DNA of 64,000 bases from Burkholderiales bacterium (lineage in GTDB: Bacteria; Pseudomonadota; Gammaproteobacteria; Burkholderiales; Nitrosomonadaceae), in contig JABTUQ010000004.1 of the NCBI GenBank assembly GCA_015075225.1, positions 1 through 64,000 on the forward strand. Direction: 5' to 3'. A program made the translations under genes and the position numbers. Positions 57,067 to 64,000 of this stretch are shown here, in pieces (positions within the stretch are counted from its first letter, which is position 1; each line of letters opens with the position of its first letter). The notes below the pieces were generated by a model that saw only the letters and a list, made by a program, of their open reading frames with translations, was not told where the DNA came from and did no database searches.

Positions 57067-57327
57067 AAAATGATAATTCCTTTCGGTCTCCTCTGATTAC
57101 CTTATAGATTTACAGAATAATTCCCAATTGCCCTGCAGTCGAAACTAAGTTATAAAGCACACCGACGGCAGCTTGAATTATGTTGCCACAACAATAACGC
57201 CACCAGCCAATTTTTTCCCAAGACCAGCTCATCTAATTGGCCTCGAAAAATCCCGCTAGTTTAACACTATTCATTTTTTTTCAAAAGAAAGTTTGGTGAT
57301 CACACATAACTACAGTGAAATTGTAAA

Positions 57328-58341
57328 ATGCTTGTTTTAGGTATTGAAACTTCGTGCGATGAGACCGGTGTAGCGCTCTATGATACCGATCACGGCCTCC
57401 TTGGCCACACACTGCATTCCCAAGTCGATATGCACAGTGAATATGGTGGTGTTGTACCCGAGTTGGCTTCGCGCGACCACATTCGCCGTGTATTACCGCT
57501 TATCAGACAATTATTCGGACAAACGGATATTTCTCTCGAATCTATCGACGCTATCGCCTATACCCAAGGCCCGGGACTTGCAGGAGCCTTGCTGACTGGA
57601 GCAAGTTTCAGTTCTGCCCTGGCCTTTGCACGTCATATACCAATCTTGAATATCCATCATCTTGAAGGCCATCTGCTTTCCCCGCTTTTATCCGATCCGG
57701 CACCCTGTTTTCCGTTTATAGCGCTGCTGGTTTCCGGAGGACACACGCAACTAATGCGGGTCGATGGCATTGGACAATACCAGCTTTTAGGTGAAACAGT
57801 AGATGATGCCGCCGGAGAAGCATTTGATAAAACCGCGAAATTACTTGGTCTCGGCTACCCTGGTGGGAAATTCCTGGCGGAACTCGCCACCCAAGGCCAG
57901 ATGGGACGATTCAAACTTCCGCGCCCCATGCTTAACAGCAATGATCTGAATTTCAGTTTCAGCGGGTTAAAAACAGCCACAGCCCTGCTTATTCATCAGC
58001 ACAAAACAAGCAGCCAGGATCGGGCCGATATCGCATACGCTTTTGAGGATGCCGTGACGGATGTACTGGTAAAAAAATCCACCGCTGCTCTGAATTTCAC
58101 CGGATTGAAACAACTGGTCGTTGCGGGCGGCGTGGGAGCAAACAGCCGATTGCGGAAAAAATTACAGCACCACCTGGGCGGTATCGGTATCAGCATCTTT
58201 TTTCCCGAACTGGAGTTTTGTACTGATAATGGCGCAATGATTGCACTGGCAGGAGCGTTACGTTTACAGCAATGCAATGGATTACACGAACCGAGTGGCA
58301 GCTTTACCGTCAAGGCTCGCTGGAATCTGGAAGATCTATAA
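57328..58341 (+). CDS. tsaD: tRNA N6-threonylcarbamoyladenosine synthase subunit TsaD
   Basis: TsaD transfers the threonylcarbamoyl group to A37 of ANN-decoding tRNAs. The 337-residue protein opens [20 protein letters not shown] and has the metal ligands in [17 protein letters not shown] and the [16 protein letters not shown] region (His-x3-His). [39 protein letters not shown] and [20 protein letters not shown] complete the ATPase-like fold. It is divergent from rpsU, as commonly found, and converges with plsY 16 bases on. Confidence 0.96.
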   Translation: MLVLGIETSCDETGVALYDTDHGLLGHTLHSQVDMHSEYGGVVPELASRDHIRRVLPLIRQLFGQTDISLESIDAIAYTQGPGLAGALLTGASFSSALAFARHIPILNIHHLEGHLLSPLLSDPAPCFPFIALLVSGGHTQLMRVDGIGQYQLLGETVDDAAGEAFDKTAKLLGLGYPGGKFLAELATQGQMGRFKLPRPMLNSNDLNFSFSGLKTATALLIHQHKTSSQDRADIAYAFEDAVTDVLVKKSTAALNFTGLKQLVVAGGVGANSRLRKKLQHHLGGIGISIFFPELEFCTDNGAMIALAGALRLQQCNGLHEPSGSFTVKARWNLEDL

Positions 58342-58357
58342 AAACAACCTCCGCCTG

Positions 58358-58960
58358 CTAACTGCTTTTACCTATCCTCGACTCCCTGCCGGCAATCAGA
58401 TTGGTGACGTTCGATCGGTGTTTCAATATCAAAAGAGTCGAGATGATCAGCACAGTTATCACCAATTCCATTCTTCCCAGCAAAAAATAGGCGTACAACG
58501 GTGCAAGCAGAGCGGATAACAATGCAGACAACGAAGAAATACGCGAAACTACAGCCACGATTATCCATGTTGAAACTGCAAGCAACCCCAGCCAGGGATT
58601 CAACCCTAACAGTATGCCCGCTGATGTGGCAACACCCTTTCCTCCCTTGAATGCCAGAAACACTGGAAACAAGTGCCCAAGAAAAACCGCAAGAGCAGCA
58701 CCGGCAACCATCTCATCACCCAATTGCCAGACCTCAACCAGATATTTTGCCACCACAACCACTACCCACCCTTTTCCTGCATCACCCAGTAAAGTCAGCG
58801 TGGCTGCAGCTTTCTTGCCCGTCCGCAATACATTGGTCGCCCCGGGATTCCCGGAGCCATAGCTGCGCGGATCCGGCAACTTGAATAACTTGCTCGCAAT
58901 CACCGCAAAAGAAACCGAGCCCAGCAAATAGGATGAGAGAATAAGAGCAGCAGCAATCAT
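58358..58960 (-). CDS. plsY: Glycerol-3-phosphate acyltransferase PlsY
   Basis: Integral membrane enzyme that acylates glycerol-3-phosphate from acyl phosphate. The 200 residues have five or more TM segments and the family signatures YLLGSVSFAVIASKLFKLPD with RSYGSGNPGATNVLRTGKK, then VFLAFKGGKGVATSAGILLG, which carry the active-site Ser, Asn and Gly residues. Convergent with tsaD and divergent from folB, 84 bases apart, as often seen. Confidence 0.95.
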   Translation of the reverse strand: MIAAALILSSYLLGSVSFAVIASKLFKLPDPRSYGSGNPGATNVLRTGKKAAATLTLLGDAGKGWVVVVVAKYLVEVWQLGDEMVAGAALAVFLGHLFPVFLAFKGGKGVATSAGILLGLNPWLGLLAVSTWIIVAVVSRISSLSALLSALLAPLYAYFLLGRMELVITVLIISTLLILKHRSNVTNLIAGRESRIGKSS

Positions 58961-59044
58961 GAAAGTTATAGCTTCCCAGCAAACAAATTAAAATTGAACA
59001 ATCTGGTAAATCTTCACCTAACCAAAGTAGCCTTAAACCAAACC

Positions 59045-59398
59045 ATGGATATCATCTTTCTCAAAGAATTCAGAATTAAAACCTTGATTGGCATTTATCC
59101 GTGGGAAAGAAAAATTCCACAAACCATTGAGTTGAATATCGAGATTGCACTCCCTTCTCAACAAGCCAGCAAAAGTGACCGTATCGAAGATGCTCTGGAT
59201 TATTCACAAGTTGTGCATAAAATTAGCACAACACTCCATCAACAACATTTCTCCCTGCTTGAAACACTGACAGAAAATATTGCTCAGCTGATTCTGACTG
59301 AATTTGGCTCGCCCCGGGTAAAGGTCAGCGCAGCAAAACTTAACGTTATCCCAGGTGTGAAACAACTTGGCATTTGTATCGAACGAAGCAGGCAATAA
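59045..59398 (+). CDS. folB: Dihydroneopterin aldolase FolB
   Basis: Cleaves 7,8-dihydroneopterin in folate synthesis. The ATG at 59045 gives a 117-residue protein starting MDIIFLKEFRIKTLIGIYPW; an earlier in-frame start at 58994 adds 17 residues without family support. The catalytic Glu region is IGIYPWERKIPQTIELNIEI, with DALDYSQVVHKISTTLH and VSAAKLNVIPGVKQLGICIE later. It stands between plsY (divergent) and queC (convergent). Confidence 0.93.
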   Translation: MDIIFLKEFRIKTLIGIYPWERKIPQTIELNIEIALPSQQASKSDRIEDALDYSQVVHKISTTLHQQHFSLLETLTENIAQLILTEFGSPRVKVSAAKLNVIPGVKQLGICIERSRQ

Positions 59399-59433
59399 TT
59401 CCCCCTTCCAAGCAACTTTCTGAAATTACAACC

Positions 59434-60111
59434 TTACTGATGCTGGTAATACGTTGGATCAGGAATATTCGCTGACTCGAAACCAGCTCGCCGGATATGG
59501 CATGCATCACATAATCCACACGCATACCCGGCTGCATCGGCCTGGTAACAGGAAACCGTAAGACTGTAATCCAACCCCAGTTCCATACCGCGCCGGATAA
59601 TGTCACGCTTGGGCAAATCAATCAAAGGAGTATGTATGGCCAGCTCTCTCCCCTCTCGTCCTGCTTTTGTAGCCAGATTGGCCATTTTTTCAAAAGCGTG
59701 AATATAGTCAGGACGGCAATCGGGATAGCCTGAATAATCCACCGCCGTCACACCTATAAAAATATCCTGGCTACTCAGCACCTCTGCCCAGGCTAGAGCC
59801 AGAGACAACATAATGGTGTTACGTGCAGGAACATAGGTAACTGGCACGCCGGTACTGGTACCGTGCATGGGAACAGCAAGAGAAGCATCGGTCAACGCCG
59901 AATTGGCCAGAACTGTCAGATCGAGCTTGAGAAACTGGTGATCACTAACTTGCAAAGATTGTCCGATCCTCGCTGCGGCAGCCAGTTCGGCAACATGGCG
60001 CTGACCATAATCAATACTGAGTGCGTAGCAGGAAAATCCGTCATGCTGGGCGATTGCAAGCGTGGTAGCAGAATCCAGCCCACCGGATAACAATACAATC
60101 GCATTTTTCAT
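59434..60111 (-). CDS. queC: 7-cyano-7-deazaguanine synthase QueC
   Basis: Makes preQ0, the precursor of queuosine and related bases. The PP-loop ATP pyrophosphatase motif [10 protein letters not shown] is at the N-terminus. A zinc site is formed by Cys residues in [20 protein letters not shown] near the C-terminus, and [20 protein letters not shown] is a family segment. The ATG at 60109-60111 gives [11 protein letters not shown]; a start two codons upstream (60117) is also in frame. It is followed by nothing on its strand until the convergent folB. queE lies 21 bases upstream. Confidence 0.95.
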   Translation of the reverse strand: MKNAIVLLSGGLDSATTLAIAQHDGFSCYALSIDYGQRHVAELAAAARIGQSLQVSDHQFLKLDLTVLANSALTDASLAVPMHGTSTGVPVTYVPARNTIMLSLALAWAEVLSSQDIFIGVTAVDYSGYPDCRPDYIHAFEKMANLATKAGREGRELAIHTPLIDLPKRDIIRRGMELGLDYSLTVSCYQADAAGYACGLCDACHIRRAGFESANIPDPTYYQHQ

Positions 60112-60132
60112 AAGCATTGTCCGCCTTGCACT

Positions 60133-60768
60133 TCATTTTCCGGCACATTCCCCCCAAAGCAACTTGTGTAACTGTAACTGCAAACGAACAGGCAACCGGT
60201 CTCGCAAGATCCAGCCCGCAAGCTCGGCCGGAGCGAGCTGGTTATAGGCCGGAGAGAATAAAACCGGGCAAATTGTATCCAGCTTCAGCTCAAGGAATTT
60301 TTGTCTGGCCCAGCTATAATCAGCCTGATCACACAGCACAAACTTGATTTCATCATGGGATGTCAAACAGATAAGATTATCCCAGTAATTTTTTTCAACT
60401 TCACCTGAACCCGGTGTCTTGATGTCCAGAATTCGCGATACGCGTGGATCAACCTGTGAAACATCCAGAGCACCACTGGTTTCCAGAGAGACGGAATAGC
60501 CTCGGTCACACAATGCAGTCAGTAAGATCAGACAATCAGCCTGGGCCAGTGGCTCACCACCCGTAACCGTAATAAAGCGCGGAGAAAATGAAGCCACCTC
60601 ACTGATGATCGCGTTGATATCCATACTCTTCCCGCCAGAGAATGCATAACTGGTATCACAGTATCCGCAACGCAACGGACATCCGGTCAGACGCACAAAC
60701 ACTGTGGGCAACCCCATACGACTGGTTTCACCCTGAAGCGAGAAAAAAATTTCTGAAATTCGTAACAT
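60133..60768 (-). CDS. queE: 7-carboxy-7-deazaguanine synthase QueE
   Basis: A radical SAM enzyme that contracts the pterin ring to 7-carboxy-7-deazaguanine. The 211-residue protein has the cluster motif C30-x3-C34-x2-C37 (CPLRCGYC) and FITVTGGEPLAQADCL, with VSLETSGALDVSQVDPRVSR. It precedes queC on the minus strand, which together with the absence of queD and queF nearby gives a partial pathway here. The tol-pal-cpoB block follows upstream, a layout common in proteobacteria. Confidence 0.95.
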   Translation of the reverse strand: MLRISEIFFSLQGETSRMGLPTVFVRLTGCPLRCGYCDTSYAFSGGKSMDINAIISEVASFSPRFITVTGGEPLAQADCLILLTALCDRGYSVSLETSGALDVSQVDPRVSRILDIKTPGSGEVEKNYWDNLICLTSHDEIKFVLCDQADYSWARQKFLELKLDTICPVLFSPAYNQLAPAELAGWILRDRLPVRLQLQLHKLLWGECAGK

Positions 60769-60869
60769 CCGTAACCTTAACGGAGCAGGAAGACTCTACC
60801 TTACTGCAGAGGAAAATTTTGAAACGTGGAGCAAACCAGGTTGTATTTTGGCAAAAACCCGACCAAAAC

Positions 60870-61700
60870 CTATTTCAACGATACTAAGCGTTGCCTGGCT
60901 TTAGCAGCAGCCTCAGTACCGGGATAGTTGGCAATAAGATTTTCCAGTATCTTTCTGGCTGCCATCTTTTGACCAGTTTCAATCTGGCTACTCGCCATAT
61001 TTAAAAGTCCATCGGGTACTTTGGGACTATCCGGGTAAACATCAAGTAACCGTTGCTGGGCAGCAATCGCCTTGTCGAAATTTCTTGATGCATAGTGCGC
61101 ATTGCCAATCCAGTAAGCTGCAGAAGGTGCAAGCGCCGACCGTGGGTACTGCACCAGAAAATTCTCGAACCCGGCGATAGCTCCAGAATAATCTCCGCCT
61201 TTAATCAAGGCATAGGCCGCATCATAGCGACCACGCTGAGTTGCATCGGGCAACTGCAGAATCACGGTTGATTTTTTGGATTCTGCGCTCTTTATTTCTT
61301 TTGCCTCAGCCGCAGGTGATTCGGATGGCGGTGCGTACCCCCTGGAATCAGGCGCAGGAGCTCCTGTGGAACCTGGTTCAATCTGACGCAAACGGTTGTC
61401 AATATCCAGATAAAAATCCTTTAGCTGCTTGCGTAGCGACCTGTTCTCCTCTTCCAGCATCTCCATCTGACCCCGCAGCTTGCCCATCTCATCCTTGAGG
61501 TTCTCAGCCTGGGTATGCAACTCAATCAAGGCTTGCCCCATGAGAACCTCTTCGGTACGCTGCATGCGCGCTTCCATTTCCGTCACTTTTGTGCGTAAAA
61601 CATCCAGTTGTTCGCGTGTTTCAGAATCACTGAATAGCGCAGCCTGAGCCATACTGCAGCTCAGCAGCAAAAACAATGGCAGGAAAGCGCGCAAGAACAT
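60870..61700 (-). CDS. cpoB: Cell division coordinator CpoB (YbgF)
   Basis: Periplasmic protein that links peptidoglycan synthesis with Tol-Pal constriction. The 276 residues have a signal peptide (FLPLFLLLSCSMAQA), then a coiled-coil trimerisation helix (about 28-105, with LEEENRSLRKQLKDFYLDID). A Pro/Ser-rich linker and TPR repeats follow, seen in YDAAYALIKGGDYSGAIAGF, SALAPSAAYWIGNAHYASRN and ANYPGTEAAAKARQRL. Its start overlaps the pal stop by one base, so the two are coupled. The last gene of the Tol-Pal operon in this window. Confidence 0.95.
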   Translation of the reverse strand: MFLRAFLPLFLLLSCSMAQAALFSDSETREQLDVLRTKVTEMEARMQRTEEVLMGQALIELHTQAENLKDEMGKLRGQMEMLEEENRSLRKQLKDFYLDIDNRLRQIEPGSTGAPAPDSRGYAPPSESPAAEAKEIKSAESKKSTVILQLPDATQRGRYDAAYALIKGGDYSGAIAGFENFLVQYPRSALAPSAAYWIGNAHYASRNFDKAIAAQQRLLDVYPDSPKVPDGLLNMASSQIETGQKMAARKILENLIANYPGTEAAAKARQRLVSLK

Positions 61701-62215
61701 TAATATTCTCCCTGATAGAGAATGTCGGTACGGCGATTCTCGGACCAGGCAGATTCATCATTCCCCAGCGCACGCGGTTTTTCTTCACCCAGGCTAACAG
61801 CTTCAACCTGCTGATCCCGCGCACCGGATAGCAGCAGAACATCCTTTACGCTGTTTGCACGACGCTGTCCCAGCGCAAGATTGTATTCACGACTTCCACG
61901 CTCATCGGTATTACCTTGCAGCAACACCTGTGCATTCGGGTTATCACGCAAATAAGCGGCATGTGCCAGCACCAGCTCGCGATACTCTCCTTTTACAGCA
62001 TAGCTATCAAAATCAAAGTAAACACTGCGGCGAGATAAAATATTGTTAGGATCCTGCAAAGGATTCATTCCAAAACCACCAGATCCTGCACCGCCACGCG
62101 CCCCCTCTCCTTCGCTGCCATACGAATGATCCTCAACATCAGAAGTTTGTTGAGCATTATCGCTGGCACAAGCTGACAACATGCAAACTACCAGTACCGC
62201 AAAGATTTTTTTCAT
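61700..62215 (-). CDS. pal: Peptidoglycan-associated lipoprotein Pal
   Basis: Outer-membrane lipoprotein that binds peptidoglycan in the Tol-Pal complex. The 171-residue protein has a lipobox in MKKIFAVLVVCMLSACASDN (LSAC). A Gly/Glu-rich linker follows, and the OmpA-like domain shows VYFDFDSYAVKGEYRELVLA, LLQGNTDERGSREYNLALGQ and RRANSVKDVLLLSGA, with the peptidoglycan-binding Asp and Arg. Ends at cpoB, and 61 bases separate it from tolB. Confidence 0.96.
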   Translation of the reverse strand: MKKIFAVLVVCMLSACASDNAQQTSDVEDHSYGSEGEGARGGAGSGGFGMNPLQDPNNILSRRSVYFDFDSYAVKGEYRELVLAHAAYLRDNPNAQVLLQGNTDERGSREYNLALGQRRANSVKDVLLLSGARDQQVEAVSLGEEKPRALGNDESAWSENRRTDILYQGEY

Positions 62216-62276
62216 TTCTCACCATAAATAAATAGAACGTTAAACCATGCTTTTGAGGATTATTCCCCTCCCTGTC

Positions 62277-63550
62277 TTAGCGCTGTTTCAGTAATGGCCC
62301 CCAAACCGCCTCCCGGATATTTCCCATCGGCTGGGAAAGACGACTCCTCGTCTGCCCATCACTTGAAACGATGGATAATATACCATGCCCACCCGTTTCA
62401 GTTGCGTACAGAATCATGCGGTTATTGGGGGAGAAGCTGGGAGATTCGTCAAAATTGGAGTCCGTTAGCAACTGCATCTGCCGGGTTGCCAGATCCTGCA
62501 CCGCAACACTGAATCGGCCAGCGTTTCTGTGAATATAAACGAACCGTTTTCCATCCACACTGTAACGCGGGCTGACATTGTAACTTCCTTCAAACGTCAA
62601 TCTTTCGGCAGCACCTCCCGATACCAGCATACGGTATCTGCGGACTTCCCTCGATCCGAAGTAAACATCAGCCATCTGCCATCCGGTGAGAAGCTGGGTT
62701 CTGTATCAATCCCCGGGCTTTGCGAAATCCTCTGCAATCCACTTCCATCAGCGTTAATCAGATAAATTTGTGATCCGCCGTGTAATGTCAGGACAACAGC
62801 CAGCTTACTACCATCAGGCGACCATGCCGGAGCACTGTTACTACCCTTGAAGTTCGCCACAGCTTTACGTTCCCGGGTTGCCAGTGTCTGCACATAAACT
62901 ACCGGTTTTTTCTTTTCAAAGGACGTATAGGCAATTCTCCCGCCGTCTGGGGACCATGCCGGAGAAATGATCGGCTCGGTATATTCAATCAAGGAACGCG
63001 CATTGAATCCGTCGTAATCCGACACCTGGAGTGCGTACTGGCTCCCCTGTTTCTTGACAAAAGCAATACGGGTACTAAACGCGCCGGGCTCACCTGTCAG
63101 CGTCTCATACACAATATCCGCAATTCGATGTGCAAAGGCGCGCAATTGCTCGGCTGTAACCGCTCCACTAAATCCGGTCAGTTGCGTCTGTTTGACGACA
63201 TCCAGCAAACGAAAACGAATATCTATCCGTCCGTCCGGCAGCATGGAAGTGCTGCCGACAACAAGTGCGCTCGCACCACGCCCCTGCCAATCGAGATATC
63301 TGATTTGCTCAGGTTCCTGTGAACCTAATCCCATAGGATCCACCAGTTTAAACAACCCGGTACGTTCCAGATCTGCCGATACAATCGCTGAAATATTTTG
63401 TGGAAGCCCTCTTTCTCCATTAAACGGCGCAATTGCAATCGGAATTTTGTTACTACCTCCGCCAAAAATTTCAATATTGAGTGCAGCCTGCAGAGGAACA
63501 CTCACCCACAGCAACAGGAACATGACAGCGCAATACAGAAAATTACGCAT
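62277..63550 (-). pseudogene. tolB: TolB beta-propeller protein, reading frame broken by small indels
   Basis: TolB is the periplasmic propeller of the Tol-Pal complex. The signal peptide is MRNFLYCAVMFLLLWVSVPL with QA after it, followed by IPIAIAPFNGERGLPQNISA. Propeller repeats such as ISPAWSPDGGRIAYTSFEKK and SAPAWSPDGSKLAVVLT lead to FSPDGRWLMFTSDRG. The frame then breaks within 62634-62650 and resumes as YRMLVSGGAAERLTFEGSYN and MILYATETGGHGILS to the stop. Comparing expected SDRGGSPQIYRML-like sequence, an extra G in the GGG at 62648-62650 and a lost TA near 62634-62637 explain it (net minus one). A start at 63595 overlapping tolA is in frame but gives no signal-like N-terminus. May be a sequencing or assembly error in an otherwise standard operon. 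Confidence 0.85.
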
Positions 63551-63581
63551 ACGAGCCGCCATATCAGGGTACAAATACAAA

Positions 63582-64000
63582 TCAGGATTTTTCATGGTAA
63601 TAAACTTTAAGATCTAGGTTACGAAAAGCATTAAACAACGCAGGATCTGGCGGCAATGGCAACGGTTTGGCAAGATAGATTGCTCGCTCCACCGCTTCAT
63701 CAAACGAAACATAACCACTTGATTTACGTAAAGTAGCTGTCAAAACATCTCCTCCAGGTAGCAAGGTGACAGAAAATTCAGCAAACGGATCTCCAGGAAG
63801 ATCTGGAGGCATAATGATCCGGCTACGAATCTTGGCCTCGATCATGGCTTTGTATTTATCGATTTCACCATTAGCTTTGGATTGTGCTGCAGCTGTCTCA
63901 CCAGTATGCTGCTGTGCCATTTTTTGTGTTGCAGCAGTCTGAGGCGGCGTTTCTTCCTTTTTCCCGGTTTTTTGGTCAGTGTTTTTAACTGGTTCGGCCT
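63582..64000 (-). CDS. tolA: TolA, C-terminal part (cut by the window edge)
   Basis: TolA spans the periplasm from the inner membrane to Pal and TolB. Only the last 139 residues are inside the window. A Lys/Glu/Gln-rich helical part (KTGKKEETPPQTAATQKMA, then AAAQSKANGEIDKYKAMIEA) leads to the C-terminal domain with IRSRIIMPPDLPGDPFAEFS, VTLLPGGDVLTATLRKSSGY and YLAKPLPLPPDPALFNAFRN. It is the gene before tolB on the minus strand. The start and TM anchor lie beyond base 64000. Confidence 0.92.
   Translation of the reverse strand, partial: AEPVKNTDQKTGKKEETPPQTAATQKMAQQHTGETAAAQSKANGEIDKYKAMIEAKIRSRIIMPPDLPGDPFAEFSVTLLPGGDVLTATLRKSSGYVSFDEAVERAIYLAKPLPLPPDPALFNAFRNLDLKVYYHEKS

Overview
The window looks like a chromosomal segment of an autotrophic betaproteobacterium, most likely of the Nitrosomonas type. 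This is inferred from gene content and protein style: a Calvin/glycolysis block (transketolase, GAPDH, phosphoglycerate kinase, pyruvate kinase, class II aldolase), hopanoid genes, a dihaem cytochrome c4, and a long-N-terminus RpoD in an rpsU-yqeY-dnaG-rpoD block. No 16S rRNA gene or ammonia-oxidation gene is present, so the genus is not proven.

Layout. 1-3833 (minus): hpnH, hpnB, hpnM and the start of gyrA, whose codon 83 is Ile. 4048-4135: tRNA-Ser(TGA). 4371-11905 (plus): tkt, gap, pgk, pyk, fba. 11921-17355: a shared terminator, a frameshifted ppk, an iron-trafficking protein, an acetyltransferase, a DUF89 protein and two unknowns. 17431-28129: a flagellar rod, hook and ring cluster, flgBCDEFGHIJKL on the minus strand with flgA divergent on the plus strand. 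28163-29730: dispersed repeats and a decayed IS605-type element. 29761-32829 (minus): a three-gene module of aspartic protease, inactive transglutaminase with 7 TM helices, and ATP-grasp ligase. 32940-33013: tRNA-Gly(CCC).

33233-42452 is the accessory region. It holds an MmeI-type adenine methyltransferase without a visible nuclease lobe, a zeta-like kinase with a small overlapping partner, a VapBC pair, a class II Fic protein, an SF2 helicase and a GIY-YIG nuclease. The helicase overlaps the nuclease gene and follows Fic by one base. I read this as a candidate restriction-like defence system with toxin modules between its parts. It is the best place in the window to look for an undescribed system.

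42436-51560 returns to housekeeping: MEKHLA protein, thiS-thiG, trmB, lemA with a GIDE/EF-hand protein, hemW, rdgB, rph, map and cytochrome c4. 51892-57066 has tRNA-Ile2(CAT) and the macromolecular synthesis genes rpoD, dnaG, yqeY and rpsU. 57328-64000 has tsaD, plsY, folB, queC, queE and the cpoB-pal-tolB-tolA envelope operon, which runs off the right edge.

Two normally intact housekeeping genes, ppk and tolB, carry small indels. These could be real lesions or consensus errors, and read-level checking would decide. Both window edges cut genes (gyrA on the left, tolA on the right).
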